NCBI GenBank assembly: GCA_028131545.1
Contig: JAOICL010000014.1
Location: 1-51,405 of the forward strand
Length of the DNA: 51,405 bases
DNA from: Vibrio sp.
Lineage (GTDB): Bacteria > Pseudomonadota > Gammaproteobacteria > Enterobacterales > Vibrionaceae
Direction of reading: 5' to 3'
A program made the translations under genes and the position numbers. Within the stretch, counting starts at the first letter, position 1. Each line of letters opens with the position of its first letter. The notes below the pieces were generated by a model. That model was not told the DNA's origin, ran no database searches, and worked only from the letters and a program-made list of their open reading frames with translations. Below are positions 18,509 through 27,155 of this stretch, piece by piece.

Positions 18509-19483
18509 ATGGGCAAGCCAATTCAAATGGAAAAAGGTGTCAAGTATCGTGACGCCGATAAAATGGCGCTCATTCCGGTAAAGAATATGCCTGCGGAGCA
18601 CAAGGAAGTGCTGCGTAAGCCGGAATGGATGAAGCTAAAGTTGCCTGCAAGCAGCAAACGTATTCGCGAAATCAAAGCAGCAATGCGTAAGAATGATTTG
18701 CATTCAGTGTGTGAAGAAGCCTCTTGTCCAAATTTGGCAGAGTGCTTTAACCACGGAACGGCGACATTCATGATTTTAGGTGCGATTTGTACAAGACGCT
18801 GCCCATTTTGTGATGTAGCTCATGGTCGTCCTCTTGCTCCAGATGCACAAGAGCCGGTGAAATTGGCACAAACCATTAAGGATATGAAGTTAAGATACGT
18901 GGTGATTACCTCTGTCGATCGTGATGATTTACGAGATGGTGGCTCGACACATTTTGCGGAATGCAATGCTGAAATTAGGCGTCAAAACCCGAATATTACG
19001 ATTGAAACACTCGTCCCTGATTTTCGTGGTCGAATGGATATCGCATTAGAAGCATTAAAAGACAACCCGCCAGATGTGTTTAACCACAACCTTGAAACGG
19101 CACCCCGTTTGTATCGTAAAGCAAGACCAGGTGCGAACTATAAATGGTCTTTACAGTTGTTACAAAAGTTCAAAGAGCAACACCCTAATGTTCCGACTAA
19201 GTCCGGTGTGATGATGGGACTTGGAGAAACAAAAGAAGAGATCATTGAGGTATTAAAAGACTTACGAGCGCATGGGGTGACTATGTTAACGCTAGGGCAA
19301 TACCTTGCACCAAGTCGACATCACCTTGCGGTTGAACGTTTTGTTCCACCTGCGGAGTTTGATGAGCTTAAAGAGGTCGCTTTAGGTCTTGGCTTTACTC
19401 ATGCCGCCTGTGGCCCGTTTGTTCGCTCTTCTTATCATGCGGATCTACAAGCAAAGGGCGTGGATGTAGGATCTGGCGTTTAG
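18509..19483 (+). CDS. lipA: Lipoyl synthase (radical SAM)
   Basis: The 324-residue protein inserts two sulfur atoms into protein-bound octanoyl groups. Both clusters are intact: the auxiliary [4Fe-4S] cysteines C68, C73 and C79 ([12 protein letters not shown]) and the radical-SAM C94, C98 and C101 (CTRRCPFC), and the C-terminal RSSYHAD motif is present. It closely resembles the standard LipA of gammaproteobacteria but ends in VDVGSGV rather than the usual short tail. It is not next to lipB, where lipA normally lies, but 4 bp behind ppsA and near gcvH, which needs lipoyl. It is probably a second copy serving the glycine cleavage system; whether the genome also has the lipB-linked copy cannot be seen here. 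Confidence 0.94.
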   Translation: MGKPIQMEKGVKYRDADKMALIPVKNMPAEHKEVLRKPEWMKLKLPASSKRIREIKAAMRKNDLHSVCEEASCPNLAECFNHGTATFMILGAICTRRCPFCDVAHGRPLAPDAQEPVKLAQTIKDMKLRYVVITSVDRDDLRDGGSTHFAECNAEIRRQNPNITIETLVPDFRGRMDIALEALKDNPPDVFNHNLETAPRLYRKARPGANYKWSLQLLQKFKEQHPNVPTKSGVMMGLGETKEEIIEVLKDLRAHGVTMLTLGQYLAPSRHHLAVERFVPPAEFDELKEVALGLGFTHAACGPFVRSSYHADLQAKGVDVGSGV

Positions 19484-19551
19484 CTTTTATTGCAATTAAA
19501 TCTTCATGTTAGGAAAATGTTTAGCCTTACTTTTTGAAGTAGGGTACTGTA

Positions 19552-19592
19552 AGCCATAGACTTAGCTTTAAGGGCTAGTCTATGGCTTTTTT
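19552..19592 (+). terminator. Intrinsic terminator after lipA
   Basis: AGCCATAGAC (19552-19561) pairs perfectly with GTCTATGGCT (19578-19587), followed by a T-run. Confidence 0.92.
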
Positions 19593-19658
19593 ATTTGCTA
19601 ATCATAATGGTTTTTTGTTTATTGATTGGCTTCTTCAGTTACTAACAAGGATAACAAA

Positions 19659-20222
19659 ATGTCTAAAATTGCCGTAGTGTATTTTAGTAAAACAGGTGTC
19701 ACGGAACATTTAGCAAAAGCTGTTATTTCAGGTATCACAGAGAACAATGACGTTGACGTTGTTGAACATAAAATAGAAGGAAAAGAAATCGTTGAAGGAC
19801 GATTTATTAACCCATCTCTTTTTGAATCATTACTGGATTGTGATGCCATCATTATGGGGTCGCCAACGTACATGGGAAGTGTTGCAGCGCAGTTCAAAGC
19901 ATTTGCTGATGCAAGTAGTGAATTTTGGCCTCAGCAGCAGTGGGCCGATAAGATTGCAGCGGGTTTCACTTGTGGTATTGCATTAAATGGTGACCAATCG
20001 AGTAGCCTTCAATGTATGAATACCTTTGCAAGTCAACACGGAATGATATGGGTAGGGTTAGATACTGCCGTGGGATATCGAGATCATGGAGTGAACCGTT
20101 TTGGCTGTAACCTTGGTGTGGTGGCTCAATCCTTTGGTTCAATAGCCAATGAAGTGGATACCGCTTCAGCAACGCACTTAGGATCGCGAGTTGCTCGCCT
20201 TGTTGAGCGTTTGAATAAATAA
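19659..20222 (+). CDS. Flavodoxin-family (WrbA-like) NAD(P)H:quinone oxidoreductase-type protein
   Basis: The 187-residue protein begins KIAVVYFSKTGVTEHLAKAV, with the FMN phosphate loop S-K-T-G-V-T-E, and has the second flavin-contact motif MGSPTYMGSVAAQFKAFAD characteristic of WrbA and related flavodoxin-fold quinone reductases. The third FMN region (GFTCGIALNGDQSSSL) is present but differs from WrbA in replacing the usual GGQETT. ATG 19659 has AAGGA upstream; an earlier in-frame start at 19626 has none. It has its own downstream hairpin, so it is a single-gene unit. A cytoplasmic two-electron quinone or flavin reductase role is likely, but the substrate is unknown. Confidence 0.8.
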   Translation: MSKIAVVYFSKTGVTEHLAKAVISGITENNDVDVVEHKIEGKEIVEGRFINPSLFESLLDCDAIIMGSPTYMGSVAAQFKAFADASSEFWPQQQWADKIAAGFTCGIALNGDQSSSLQCMNTFASQHGMIWVGLDTAVGYRDHGVNRFGCNLGVVAQSFGSIANEVDTASATHLGSRVARLVERLNK

Positions 20223-20248
20223 GATAGTGATCGGACATTGTCTTTAAA

Positions 20249-20276
20249 TTAGGCAAGCTAAAATAAGCTTGCCTAA
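20249..20276 (+). terminator. Terminator-like hairpin after the flavodoxin gene
   Basis: TTAGGCAAGCT pairs with AGCTTGCCTAA (11 bp, loop 6). No long T-tract follows, so its strength is uncertain. Confidence 0.6.
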
Positions 20277-20279
20277 AGT

Positions 20280-20388
20280 CGAGCGAATTAGTCTAACTTA
20301 TCAAGCTATTGAGTCAGTTAACCCGAGTGAAGCTCAAGCTAGGATAACCCATCATTTAGAAAAAGTTATGCAAATAGAAACCCATTGA
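20280..20388 (+). pseudogene. Remnant of a C-terminal FCD (GntR/FadR-type) regulator domain
   Basis: An open frame without a start runs to TGA 20386-20388 and reads VERISLTYQAIESVNPSEA followed by ARITHHLEKVMQ. This resembles the last helices of FCD ligand-binding domains of GntR-family regulators (pattern HxAI-x-A-I-x(3-5)-D/E-A-x(3)-M/I-x-x-HL). There is no N-terminal helix-turn-helix upstream because the flavodoxin gene and its hairpin are there. It probably marks a deletion that removed a sugar-acid regulator next to the ROK kinase. The match was judged by eye. Confidence 0.4.
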
Positions 20389-20397
20389 GTAAAAGAT

Positions 20398-21294
20398 ATG
20401 ATTATTGGATTAGATATCGGTGGAACAAAAATCGAGGGAATAGCGCTTGATCCCAATACCTTGGAAGAGATCGCTAAAATACGCAAACCCACTCAAAAAG
20501 ACGCTTATAACCACTTTTTAGAATCAGTGCGCAACGTATTAACCTTCTTAGCTGAAAAAGGAACGATAGATTCTATCGGTATTAGCTGTTGTGGTTCTAT
20601 CGGCAACGATGGTTTGATGCAAGGGGCTAACGTCACGGTGTTGAATGGTAAAGATTTTGTCGGTGATTTACAGAAGTACTTCGATGTTCCGATTAAATTA
20701 GCCAATGATGCAGATTGTTTGGCTTTATCTGAATTTGTAGACGGTGCGGGTAAAGAGGCTGCAAACTCGTGTGTTGGTATTATCATCGGTACGGGGTGTG
20801 GTTCAGGTGTGATTACCTATAAATCCTTAGTGACGGGTTTAAATAAGTTAGGCGGAGAGCTTGGGCACAATCCATTGCCTCACTTTGATAAAGACATCGA
20901 TGGTTCTAAAGCACAATGCTATTGCGGTTCTTATAATTGCAGTGAGCTTTTTGTCTCAGGGACAGGATTTGCTCGCACGTATCACGAAAAATACGGTGAA
21001 GATTTAACAACCTATGACATCGTACAAAATGCGAAAAATAATGACGCTAAAGCAACAGAGCATTTGGATCTATATTGTGACCAACTTGCGCGTGTCTGTG
21101 GGACCATTGTCAATTTTGTTGACCCAGAAGTGATCGTGTTAGGAGGGGGTATGTCTAATATTGATGAAATTTATCCGCTTGTTAATGCAAAATTAGATAA
21201 CTATACATTTACTAAAAATACCCTAACCAAGGTGGTTAAAAACGTGCACGGTGATTCGAGTGGCATTCGAGGCGCGGCATTTTTACATCGTTAA
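20398..21294 (+). CDS. mak: ROK-family sugar kinase (fructokinase Mak-like)
   Basis: The 298-residue protein starts with the ROK phosphate motif IGLDIGGTKIEGIAL and contains NDADCLALSE (catalytic Asp), GTGCGSGV, GGELGHNPLPHF and the zinc-binding cysteines of the ROK signature in CYCGSYNCSELFVSGTGF. The arrangement GHNPLP plus CxCG is closest to E. coli Mak (manno(fructo)kinase) and also to N-acetylglucosamine kinase. It phosphorylates a hexose with ATP in the cytoplasm; fructose is the best guess but GlcNAc cannot be excluded, which matters given the amino-sugar-like cluster 4 kb downstream. Start ATG 20398 has only a weak ribosome binding site (GAGTAAAAGAT). A small hairpin with a T-run follows. 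Confidence 0.82.
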   Translation: MIIGLDIGGTKIEGIALDPNTLEEIAKIRKPTQKDAYNHFLESVRNVLTFLAEKGTIDSIGISCCGSIGNDGLMQGANVTVLNGKDFVGDLQKYFDVPIKLANDADCLALSEFVDGAGKEAANSCVGIIIGTGCGSGVITYKSLVTGLNKLGGELGHNPLPHFDKDIDGSKAQCYCGSYNCSELFVSGTGFARTYHEKYGEDLTTYDIVQNAKNNDAKATEHLDLYCDQLARVCGTIVNFVDPEVIVLGGGMSNIDEIYPLVNAKLDNYTFTKNTLTKVVKNVHGDSSGIRGAAFLHR

Positions 21295-21308
21295 TGTCTT
21301 GCTTTAAT

Positions 21309-21328
21309 CTAATACTTTGTATTAGTTT
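21309..21328 (+). terminator. Short hairpin after the ROK kinase
   Basis: CTAATAC, loop TTT, GTATTAG, then TTT: a weak intrinsic terminator candidate. Confidence 0.5.
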
Positions 21329-21405
21329 ATCGACTTAGGGTGTGCGCAATGTATTAAATTTAAAGAGCGTACATCTTGTTGAATATCGGAATAATAAGGG
21401 AAATC

Positions 21406-21756
21406 ATGTCAAAGAAAGTCTTCGTACTTGCGCAATTTAAACCGAAAGCCGGCAAGCAAAATGAGTTGTTTGAAGTCCTCAAAGCATTAGAACCAGATTC
21501 GAATCGTGAAGATGGGTGCATTCAATATACCGTGACACGACAAATTGATCATCCAAATGGCATGAGAAATGATTACCCTATCGTTTTTAATGAAATCTGG
21601 GCTGATGCTGAAGCATTACAAGCACATTGTGGGCGTCAGCAAATACAGGCGTTTTTTCAGTCACAAGTTGTCGATGAACAGGGATTAGTCGACGATGCAA
21701 TTGTGACGGTATACACCGATGAAGCAGAGCACTTTGATCATCCTATTTATGCCTAA
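21406..21756 (+). CDS. Antibiotic biosynthesis monooxygenase (ABM)/quinol monooxygenase-like protein
   Basis: The 116-residue protein has the ferredoxin-like ABM fold pattern: KKVFVLAQFKPKAGKQNELFEVLKALEPDSNREDGCIQYTV followed by FNEIWADAEALQAHCG. Family members (YgiN and relatives) act as quinol monooxygenases or small-molecule oxygenases, or bind heme; no cofactor is needed in many. The ATG at 21406 is preferred over that at 21376 because of AAGGGA just upstream and the family's usual short N-terminus. It stands alone between the kinase and the COG0523 gene. The substrate is unknown. Confidence 0.75.
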   Translation: MSKKVFVLAQFKPKAGKQNELFEVLKALEPDSNREDGCIQYTVTRQIDHPNGMRNDYPIVFNEIWADAEALQAHCGRQQIQAFFQSQVVDEQGLVDDAIVTVYTDEAEHFDHPIYA

Positions 21757-21816
21757 CTCAGGTGTAAAGTAATCGCATTATAATGTCACTTACAGACTAC
21801 GAATGGATGCTTACGC

Positions 21817-22812
21817 ATGGCTCAATTACAACATAAAGTCCCAACGAATATTATTACTGGCTTCCTAGGAGTGGGTAAAACGACCGCTATATTGTCTCTT
21901 TTAAAAGAAAAACCAGAACATGAGAAATGGGCGGTCTTGGTCAATGAATTTGGTGAAATAGGTATCGATGGCGCTTTGATGACGGATCAAGGGGCGATGA
22001 TCAAAGAAGTGCCTGGTGGTTGCATGTGTTGCACGGCGGGTGTCCCAATGAGTGTGGGCATTAACGCCTTGTTAAGGCTGCAACCCGATCGTTTACTGAT
22101 AGAGCCAACAGGGTTAGGTCACCCCAAACAGGTGGTGGCGACGTTAACGTCAGATCAATATACGAATTATGTGGATTTACGAGCAACGATTGCTTTGGTT
22201 GACCCTCGTTATCTTAGTAATGAAAAGTACACATCAAACCAAAACTTCAATGATCAATTAGACAGTGCAGATGTTGTGATTGGCAATAAGGTCGATGAGT
22301 GTACTTCTCATGATATCGATGTATTTAATGATTGGGTGACGGAGCAATCGCCACCAAAAACGTTTAATAAACTGACATCCAATGGAAAGTTGCCCTTAGA
22401 AATATTAGACATCGAACGCTATCATACGGAAAACGATCAAGCAGCTCAGGCCGATCAACATCTTCATGTGGTGGATGAGCCAGAATTCAAATTGCCTCCT
22501 TCAGAAACCTTTTTAAGAAAAGAGAATAAAGGGCAGGGGTTCTTTAGTTGTGGTTGGTTATTTGGTGCAGAGCATCAATTTGATTTTAATGGTGTGTTTA
22601 CATGGCTAAGCTCGTTGAAGATTGAAAGAGCAAAAGCCGTCATTAATACCACTCAGGGTTGTTATGCCTTTAATAGTGCGAATGGTGTTATTTCAATGCA
22701 TGAAATGTCTTTAGTTGGTTTTGAATCTCGGCTTGAGATCATTAGCTCAGACAGCATGGATTGGGATACATTAGAAAAGGCATTATTAACGTTGGCCGAT
22801 ATAAGCCATTAA
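21817..22812 (+). CDS. COG0523 (CobW/YjiA/ZigA-type) metal-linked GTPase
   Basis: The 331-residue G3E-family GTPase has the Walker A loop GFLGVGKTTAIL, the metal-binding signature GGCMCC (C-x-C-C), the EPTGLGHP switch region and the NKVDE guanine-specificity motif, then a C-terminal CobW_C domain. COG0523 proteins deliver zinc, cobalt or other metals to client enzymes. Here the likely clients are unclear; the nearby D-amino-acid deaminase-like and D-aminoacylase-like enzymes are both metal-dependent, but they have their own promoters. No Zur box was recognised in front. It ends before a long hairpin shared with rpiR. Confidence 0.85.
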   Translation: MAQLQHKVPTNIITGFLGVGKTTAILSLLKEKPEHEKWAVLVNEFGEIGIDGALMTDQGAMIKEVPGGCMCCTAGVPMSVGINALLRLQPDRLLIEPTGLGHPKQVVATLTSDQYTNYVDLRATIALVDPRYLSNEKYTSNQNFNDQLDSADVVIGNKVDECTSHDIDVFNDWVTEQSPPKTFNKLTSNGKLPLEILDIERYHTENDQAAQADQHLHVVDEPEFKLPPSETFLRKENKGQGFFSCGWLFGAEHQFDFNGVFTWLSSLKIERAKAVINTTQGCYAFNSANGVISMHEMSLVGFESRLEIISSDSMDWDTLEKALLTLADISH

Positions 22813-22842
22813 AAAGGGCAGTCTAGAAGGTTAAGAGCATGT

Positions 22843-22874
22843 AGTTTGAGGCGCTGCTTACAACGCCTCAAACT
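22843..22874. terminator. Hairpin between convergent COG0523 GTPase and rpiR genes
   Basis: AGTTTGAGGCG (22843-22853) pairs perfectly with CGCCTCAAACT (22864-22874). The T-tract is poor on both strands, but the position between convergent stops fits a terminator. Confidence 0.6.
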
Positions 22875-22899
22875 AAGGTAATTAAGTTAATCAAATCAA

Positions 22900-23751
22900 T
22901 TAATCACCAAGCGGTAGTCTATCCCCACCATCACGATGTTTATCTAACGCTGACTTAAGCTTTCTTAGCTTCTCTCGCGATTTTTTCTTAGAGCGTAGCG
23001 ATAACTCCATTACGACGACATCCATAATAGCCAGCATGGCATAGCGAATGGATGAAGGTTTAAAGATAAACTCTCCTTCATTATGAGCAATGGGTAAGTG
23101 AATATCCGCTAATTCTGCAATGGGTGTTTTTTCAGGTGTAATGGCAATGATAGTGGCTCCTGTATCTTTGGCAATTTGACCAGCCGATAAGGTTTCAGTG
23201 ACATAGCCTGAAGCTGAAAATAAGACCATACAATCCTTGGTATCTAGAACCGACGCAATCATTTTCGATAATACACCATCATGGTAAGCCGTAGACGGAT
23301 AACCCAAACGAAAAAGTCGAAATTGCATTTCTTGTGCAGCAATGGTTGAGCTCCCACCCATTCCTATCGTTATAATTTGCTTAGAGTGTAAAAACGCATC
23401 GATAGCTTGTTCTATTTTCTCATCATCCAATAGACGTAAGTTTAAGTCTAATGTCTCTTTGATGGACTCAAACACGCCACTGTGTGAGGTTTTTTCAGTT
23501 GTATCATGAACAAAGCGTTGCCCGACAGCAGAGGCTTGTGCGAGCTTTAATTTTAACTCTCGAACATTTTTACAGGCTACCCCTTTAGCTAGGCGAGTAA
23601 TCGTTGCTTCACTAACGTCATTGGCTTCTGCCAATTCGGTAATACTCAGTAATGACGCTTGTTGGATATTCAATAAAATCCAATTCGCGACTTTTTGTTC
23701 CGATGAACGGAGCGAAGGTATTCGCTCGTTCATTTGTGAAATGATGTCCAT
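22900..23751 (-). CDS. RpiR/MurR-family transcriptional regulator
   Basis: The 283-residue protein has the N-terminal HTH_6 domain (about 1-77; IPSLRSSEQKVANWIL and LAEANDVSEATITRLAKGVACKN) and a C-terminal SIS sugar-isomerase-like domain (about 120-250; ITIGMGGSSTIAAQEMQFRL). SIS domains of this family bind phosphosugars or sugar acids as inducers. It follows the deaminase gene with a 1-bp gap and is thus co-transcribed with it, and it most likely controls the divergent catabolic operon starting at 25180. A phosphorylated 2-keto-3-deoxy acid made by the operon's kinase is a plausible effector (inference). Confidence 0.88.
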   Translation of the reverse strand: MDIISQMNERIPSLRSSEQKVANWILLNIQQASLLSITELAEANDVSEATITRLAKGVACKNVRELKLKLAQASAVGQRFVHDTTEKTSHSGVFESIKETLDLNLRLLDDEKIEQAIDAFLHSKQIITIGMGGSSTIAAQEMQFRLFRLGYPSTAYHDGVLSKMIASVLDTKDCMVLFSASGYVTETLSAGQIAKDTGATIIAITPEKTPIAELADIHLPIAHNEGEFIFKPSSIRYAMLAIMDVVVMELSLRSKKKSREKLRKLKSALDKHRDGGDRLPLGD

Positions 23752-23752
23752 G

Positions 23753-25009
23753 CTAGAATGCCGTGGTTACCCATTGAATGATATTGTCATTATCATCCAC
23801 AATACCAATATATTTCCATTTGTCGAAGGTAATACATGGGTGTGATGTAGAAAAAACAACAATATCACCCGTTTGTAGATCATTATTATCAGGGAGTTCG
23901 ATAAAAGTATGTTGATCCATAACAGCAGTAGAAATCATTGGTGGGCAATCAATGTTTACCCCATCACGAAAAGCACGTTCTGGAGTCGGTAACCCTTCAT
24001 CAAAGGCGACGTCACGTTTACCCATAAGAGCAACCGCTTTAGTCGATTCTGGTTTTGATATAATGGTGGTCCATACTTCCAATGAAGAGCTTAAGTCACC
24101 GTTAATATCACAGACTTTATTCTGATTGAGACGCGTCATGACCTTGTTTTGTGCGTCAAGATAAATGCCGGTATCGTGAATAACATAGCAGCCAGGGCGG
24201 ATCACGGCATTAAATGCGTCTTCTTTACCAAGTAACTCAGCAACGATGTCGTACCAAGCGGAACCTGCTCCGGTTACGATAGGGTTTTCAGGAAGCAATT
24301 TGTCGCTGATTAATGTTTTAGTCAGGTTTATCGTGGAGTGTAAGAATGCTCTAACTTGGGCTTCTTCGTCCCCACCATGAATGACCCCTTCATAAAACTC
24401 TAATCCCGCGAGTGTTAATCCTTCTGATTCGTTAATATGTTGGGCTAATGACATGGCTTCTGATTCTGTTCTACAGCCACAGCGCCCCCCTTGAACTCCC
24501 ATCTCTAGTAGAACATTGAGTTTTTTATCGGTGTTTGCAAAATGGCGATTTAACTTATCAACATTACCCAATGAGTCAACACAACAGTAAAAAGTACAAT
24601 CGTATTCTGTCATTAATCGCTCTGCCATAGCGATATTTGTTTTACCAACGAGTTGATTCGCCATGATGATATTACTAATACCGGCTTTTGCTGCCACTTC
24701 CGCTTGAATAATCGTGGCAACGGTAATTCCCCATGCTCCAGTTTGCTTTTGTTGTTCAAAGAAAGCGGGGGTCATTGTGGTTTTACCGTGTGGGCAAAGC
24801 TTTACGTTTTGACTATCAGCGAAGTTTTGCATCCAGAGCATATTATTTTCTAGAGCGCTTTTTTTAATAACAGCAGCGGGAAAAGTGACGTCTTCTTTGG
24901 TTAAAGAGTAAGACGTTGCTGCCGTGATAGGTAAGCCTTTTTCACCTCTTAAGTTAGTGATAAATTCAACATCTTGTTTGTTACTAACATCATAAGTGTA
25001 TTTATTCAT
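23753..25009 (-). CDS. D-amino-acid deaminase / D-serine dehydratase-like PLP enzyme (fold type III)
   Basis: The 418-residue protein has an alanine-racemase-like barrel with the PLP lysine in LCPHGKTTMTPAF (about residue 75) and a C-terminal D-serine dehydratase-like domain whose metal ligands appear as H and C in STSHPCITFDKW. Members are PLP plus divalent metal enzymes acting on D-hydroxy amino acids: D-serine dehydratase, D-threonine aldolase, and, as I recall, D-glucosaminate dehydratase. The cluster (deacylase, RidA, transporter, 2-keto-3-deoxy-acid kinase and aldolase) favours alpha,beta-elimination of ammonia from an amino sugar acid such as D-glucosaminate, giving a 2-keto-3-deoxy acid. 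D-serine remains an alternative substrate. It is divergent from the deacylase operon. Confidence 0.82.
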   Translation of the reverse strand: MNKYTYDVSNKQDVEFITNLRGEKGLPITAATSYSLTKEDVTFPAAVIKKSALENNMLWMQNFADSQNVKLCPHGKTTMTPAFFEQQKQTGAWGITVATIIQAEVAAKAGISNIIMANQLVGKTNIAMAERLMTEYDCTFYCCVDSLGNVDKLNRHFANTDKKLNVLLEMGVQGGRCGCRTESEAMSLAQHINESEGLTLAGLEFYEGVIHGGDEEAQVRAFLHSTINLTKTLISDKLLPENPIVTGAGSAWYDIVAELLGKEDAFNAVIRPGCYVIHDTGIYLDAQNKVMTRLNQNKVCDINGDLSSSLEVWTTIISKPESTKAVALMGKRDVAFDEGLPTPERAFRDGVNIDCPPMISTAVMDQHTFIELPDNNDLQTGDIVVFSTSHPCITFDKWKYIGIVDDNDNIIQWVTTAF

Positions 25010-25179
25010 ATTTAAACCTTCGATAAATCGGTGTTTGACGAGTATTTGTGACTTTTATAACGATTATGTTAGAAAGTATCAAACTACCTAGTGTTAATTG
25101 TGCGCTAAATCACTGCAAAGTTAAAAAGAGATGTTTAGTATGTGCATTCGAAATCAAGAGTGATAAGTCTGGATAAAGT
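25010..25179. promoter_or_regulatory. Divergent promoter region of the amino-sugar-acid regulon
   Basis: The 170-bp AT-rich region separates the deaminase-rpiR unit (minus) from the deacylase-to-DgoA unit (plus) and must contain both promoters and, presumably, RpiR sites. I could not pick a convincing palindromic operator by eye. Confidence 0.5.
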
Positions 25180-26667
25180 ATGAAGTTTGATTGTGTAATC
25201 ACAGGTGCTCAAATTATTAATGGTGAAAACCAGCCTCGTTATGTGGCTGATGTTGCTATAACCAATGATCGAATCGTAGCAATTGAAGATCATATCGATA
25301 TTGCCAAAGCGCATACCCATTATGATGCACAGGGAATGGTTTTAAGCCCGGGCTTTATTGATGTTCATACACATGATGATACGAATGTTATTCGCTATCC
25401 AGACTGTTTGCCGAAAATCAGTCAAGGTATTACAACCGTGATTGTTGGTAATTGTGGGATCAGCGCTTCACCCACGATTCTGACGCAGGATCCACCGGAT
25501 CCAATGAATTTGCTTGGTAAGAAAGAAGATTTTAAATACGCGACATTTGAGCACTATGCTCGAAGCGTGAAAGAAGCCCAACCTGCAGTGAATGTGGCTG
25601 CGCTTGTCGGTCATACGACATTGCGTAACAACGTGATGGATGATTTATTCAGAACGGCAAGCGAAGATGAAATAGAACAAATGCAAGCCATGCTGAACCT
25701 TGCGATGGAGCAAGGAGCACTAGGGTTGAGCTCTGGTCTTGCTTATAGCAGTGCCAAGCAAGCCACTGCAGATGAAGTGATGAAATTATCAACGGTATTG
25801 AGTCAACACGAGGGGATTTACACCACTCATATGCGTACTGAATTTGAACATATCTTATCTGCAATGGAAGAAGCGTTTGAGAATGGTCGGTATGCAAAGG
25901 TTCCAGTGGTGATTTCACATCTCAAGTGTGCAGGTGCCGGCAATTGGGGGCGCACAACGGAAGTTCTGAAATTATTAGAAGAAACCAGTAAAAAACAAGA
26001 TGTTTCCTGTGATTGTTACCCTTATTCTGCCAGTTCTTCAACGCTGGATTTGAATCAAGTGACCTCCGATTTTGATATCTTTATTACGTGGTCCAATTCA
26101 ATGCCGGAAATGGCGGGTGATACATTAGCGAATATAGCTAATAAGCTTGAATTACCATTGATGGAAGCGGCGAAAGCACTTCAACCTGCGGGAGCGGTGT
26201 ATCACAATATGGACGAATCGGATGTTGAAAACGTATTAAAATATCATAAAACGATGGTGGGTTCGGATGGGTTACCTAATGATCCACATCCGCACCCAAG
26301 ACTTTGGGGAGCGTTTCCTAAGGTTATTCATCATTATTGTAAAACACGCTCTCTTTTCACATTGGAAGAAGCTATTCATAAAATGACAGGGTTATCAGCG
26401 GAGCGCTATCAACTTGAAGGGCGCGGCCGTATTCAAGTTGGACATTTTGCTGATTTAGTTTTATTTGATGAAAATACAATAAAAGATACTGCGACATTTG
26501 AGAATCCAATTTCTCAAGCAGAAGGTATTCATTCTGTTTTTGTTAATGGAAATCTTGCATATAAAAATAACCAAGTATCTGAAAAGCGTACGGGTCAATT
26601 TATTTTTAGAAGTACAAAAAACATTGAAAATTTAAATTTTAAAAAGGAGTCTGAATATGTCTATTAA
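25180..26667 (+). CDS. N-acyl-D-amino-acid deacylase (amidohydrolase family)
   Basis: The 495-residue protein has an amidohydrolase barrel with the first metal motif GFIDVHTHDD, then VIVGNCGIS with the Cys that bridges metal in D-aminoacylases, a His in GHTTLR, STHM-like THMRTE and VISHLKCAG, and the C-terminal catalytic Asp in VGSDGLPNDPHPHPRLWG. It removes an acyl group (usually acetyl) from N-acyl-D-amino acids using zinc. In this cluster it would deacetylate an N-acetylated amino acid or amino sugar acid taken up by the TRAP system. The start codon ATG 25180 has a weak site (GGATAAAG). Its 3' end overlaps ridA by 11 bp. First gene of the plus-strand operon. Confidence 0.9.
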   Translation: MKFDCVITGAQIINGENQPRYVADVAITNDRIVAIEDHIDIAKAHTHYDAQGMVLSPGFIDVHTHDDTNVIRYPDCLPKISQGITTVIVGNCGISASPTILTQDPPDPMNLLGKKEDFKYATFEHYARSVKEAQPAVNVAALVGHTTLRNNVMDDLFRTASEDEIEQMQAMLNLAMEQGALGLSSGLAYSSAKQATADEVMKLSTVLSQHEGIYTTHMRTEFEHILSAMEEAFENGRYAKVPVVISHLKCAGAGNWGRTTEVLKLLEETSKKQDVSCDCYPYSASSSTLDLNQVTSDFDIFITWSNSMPEMAGDTLANIANKLELPLMEAAKALQPAGAVYHNMDESDVENVLKYHKTMVGSDGLPNDPHPHPRLWGAFPKVIHHYCKTRSLFTLEEAIHKMTGLSAERYQLEGRGRIQVGHFADLVLFDENTIKDTATFENPISQAEGIHSVFVNGNLAYKNNQVSEKRTGQFIFRSTKNIENLNFKKESEYVY

Positions 26668-27049
26668 ACGTTACGGTGTAGAAGGTGGTACAGGTACGGG
26701 TGGTCAACACCTTCCATTTGCACGTGCAACAGAAGCGGGTGGTTTTTTATATGTATCGGGTCAAACACCGATGACAGATGGCGAAGTGGTTGAAGGTGGT
26801 ATCGTAGACCAATCTCGCTTAGCGATTCAAAACTGTGTTGATATCATGGAAGAAGCTGGTTACGGACTTGAAGATGTTATGCACGTAAAAGTCGTGCTAA
26901 CGGATTCTCGTTACTTCCAATCATTTAATAAGGTGTTTAAAGAATTCTTTGGCGCTAACCCACCAGCTCGTATCTGTATGGTATGTGATTTAGTGGTTGA
27001 TGTAAAAGTGGAAGTGGATGTGACGTGTTACCGAGCGGATCGCGCTTAA
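26657..27049 (+). CDS. RidA-family enamine/imine deaminase
   Basis: The 130-residue protein has the YjgF/RidA fold with GGFLYVSGQTPM, the DVMHVKVVLTDSRYFQSFNKVF core and the catalytic arginine at about residue 106 (NPPARICMVCDLVVDVKVEVD). RidA proteins hydrolyse reactive 2-aminoacrylate-type enamines and imines released by PLP dehydratases, giving keto acids and ammonia. Its ATG 26657, behind a strong AAAAAGGAG, overlaps the deacylase end. In this operon it fits as the partner of the PLP deaminase-like enzyme encoded divergently. The N-terminus carries a G/T-rich extension (EGGTGTGGQHLP) typical of one RidA subgroup. Confidence 0.9.
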   Translation: MSIKRYGVEGGTGTGGQHLPFARATEAGGFLYVSGQTPMTDGEVVEGGIVDQSRLAIQNCVDIMEEAGYGLEDVMHVKVVLTDSRYFQSFNKVFKEFFGANPPARICMVCDLVVDVKVEVDVTCYRADRA

Positions 27050-27076
27050 GCCTGACTTAATATCATAATGCTTTTG

Positions 27077-27110
27077 AAGAATGACTCCTTTTCATTAAGG
27101 AGCCATTCTT
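27077..27110 (+). promoter_or_regulatory. Intercistronic hairpin between ridA and the TRAP genes
   Basis: AAGAATGACTCCTT pairs with AAGGAGCCATTCTT with a single mismatch (14-bp arms, loop 6). No T-run follows; it may set expression of the transporter relative to the upstream enzymes. Confidence 0.6.
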
Positions 27111-27155
27111 ACCCTATAAACTTTATATGGTTTACATAATACAGGATGTTCAATT

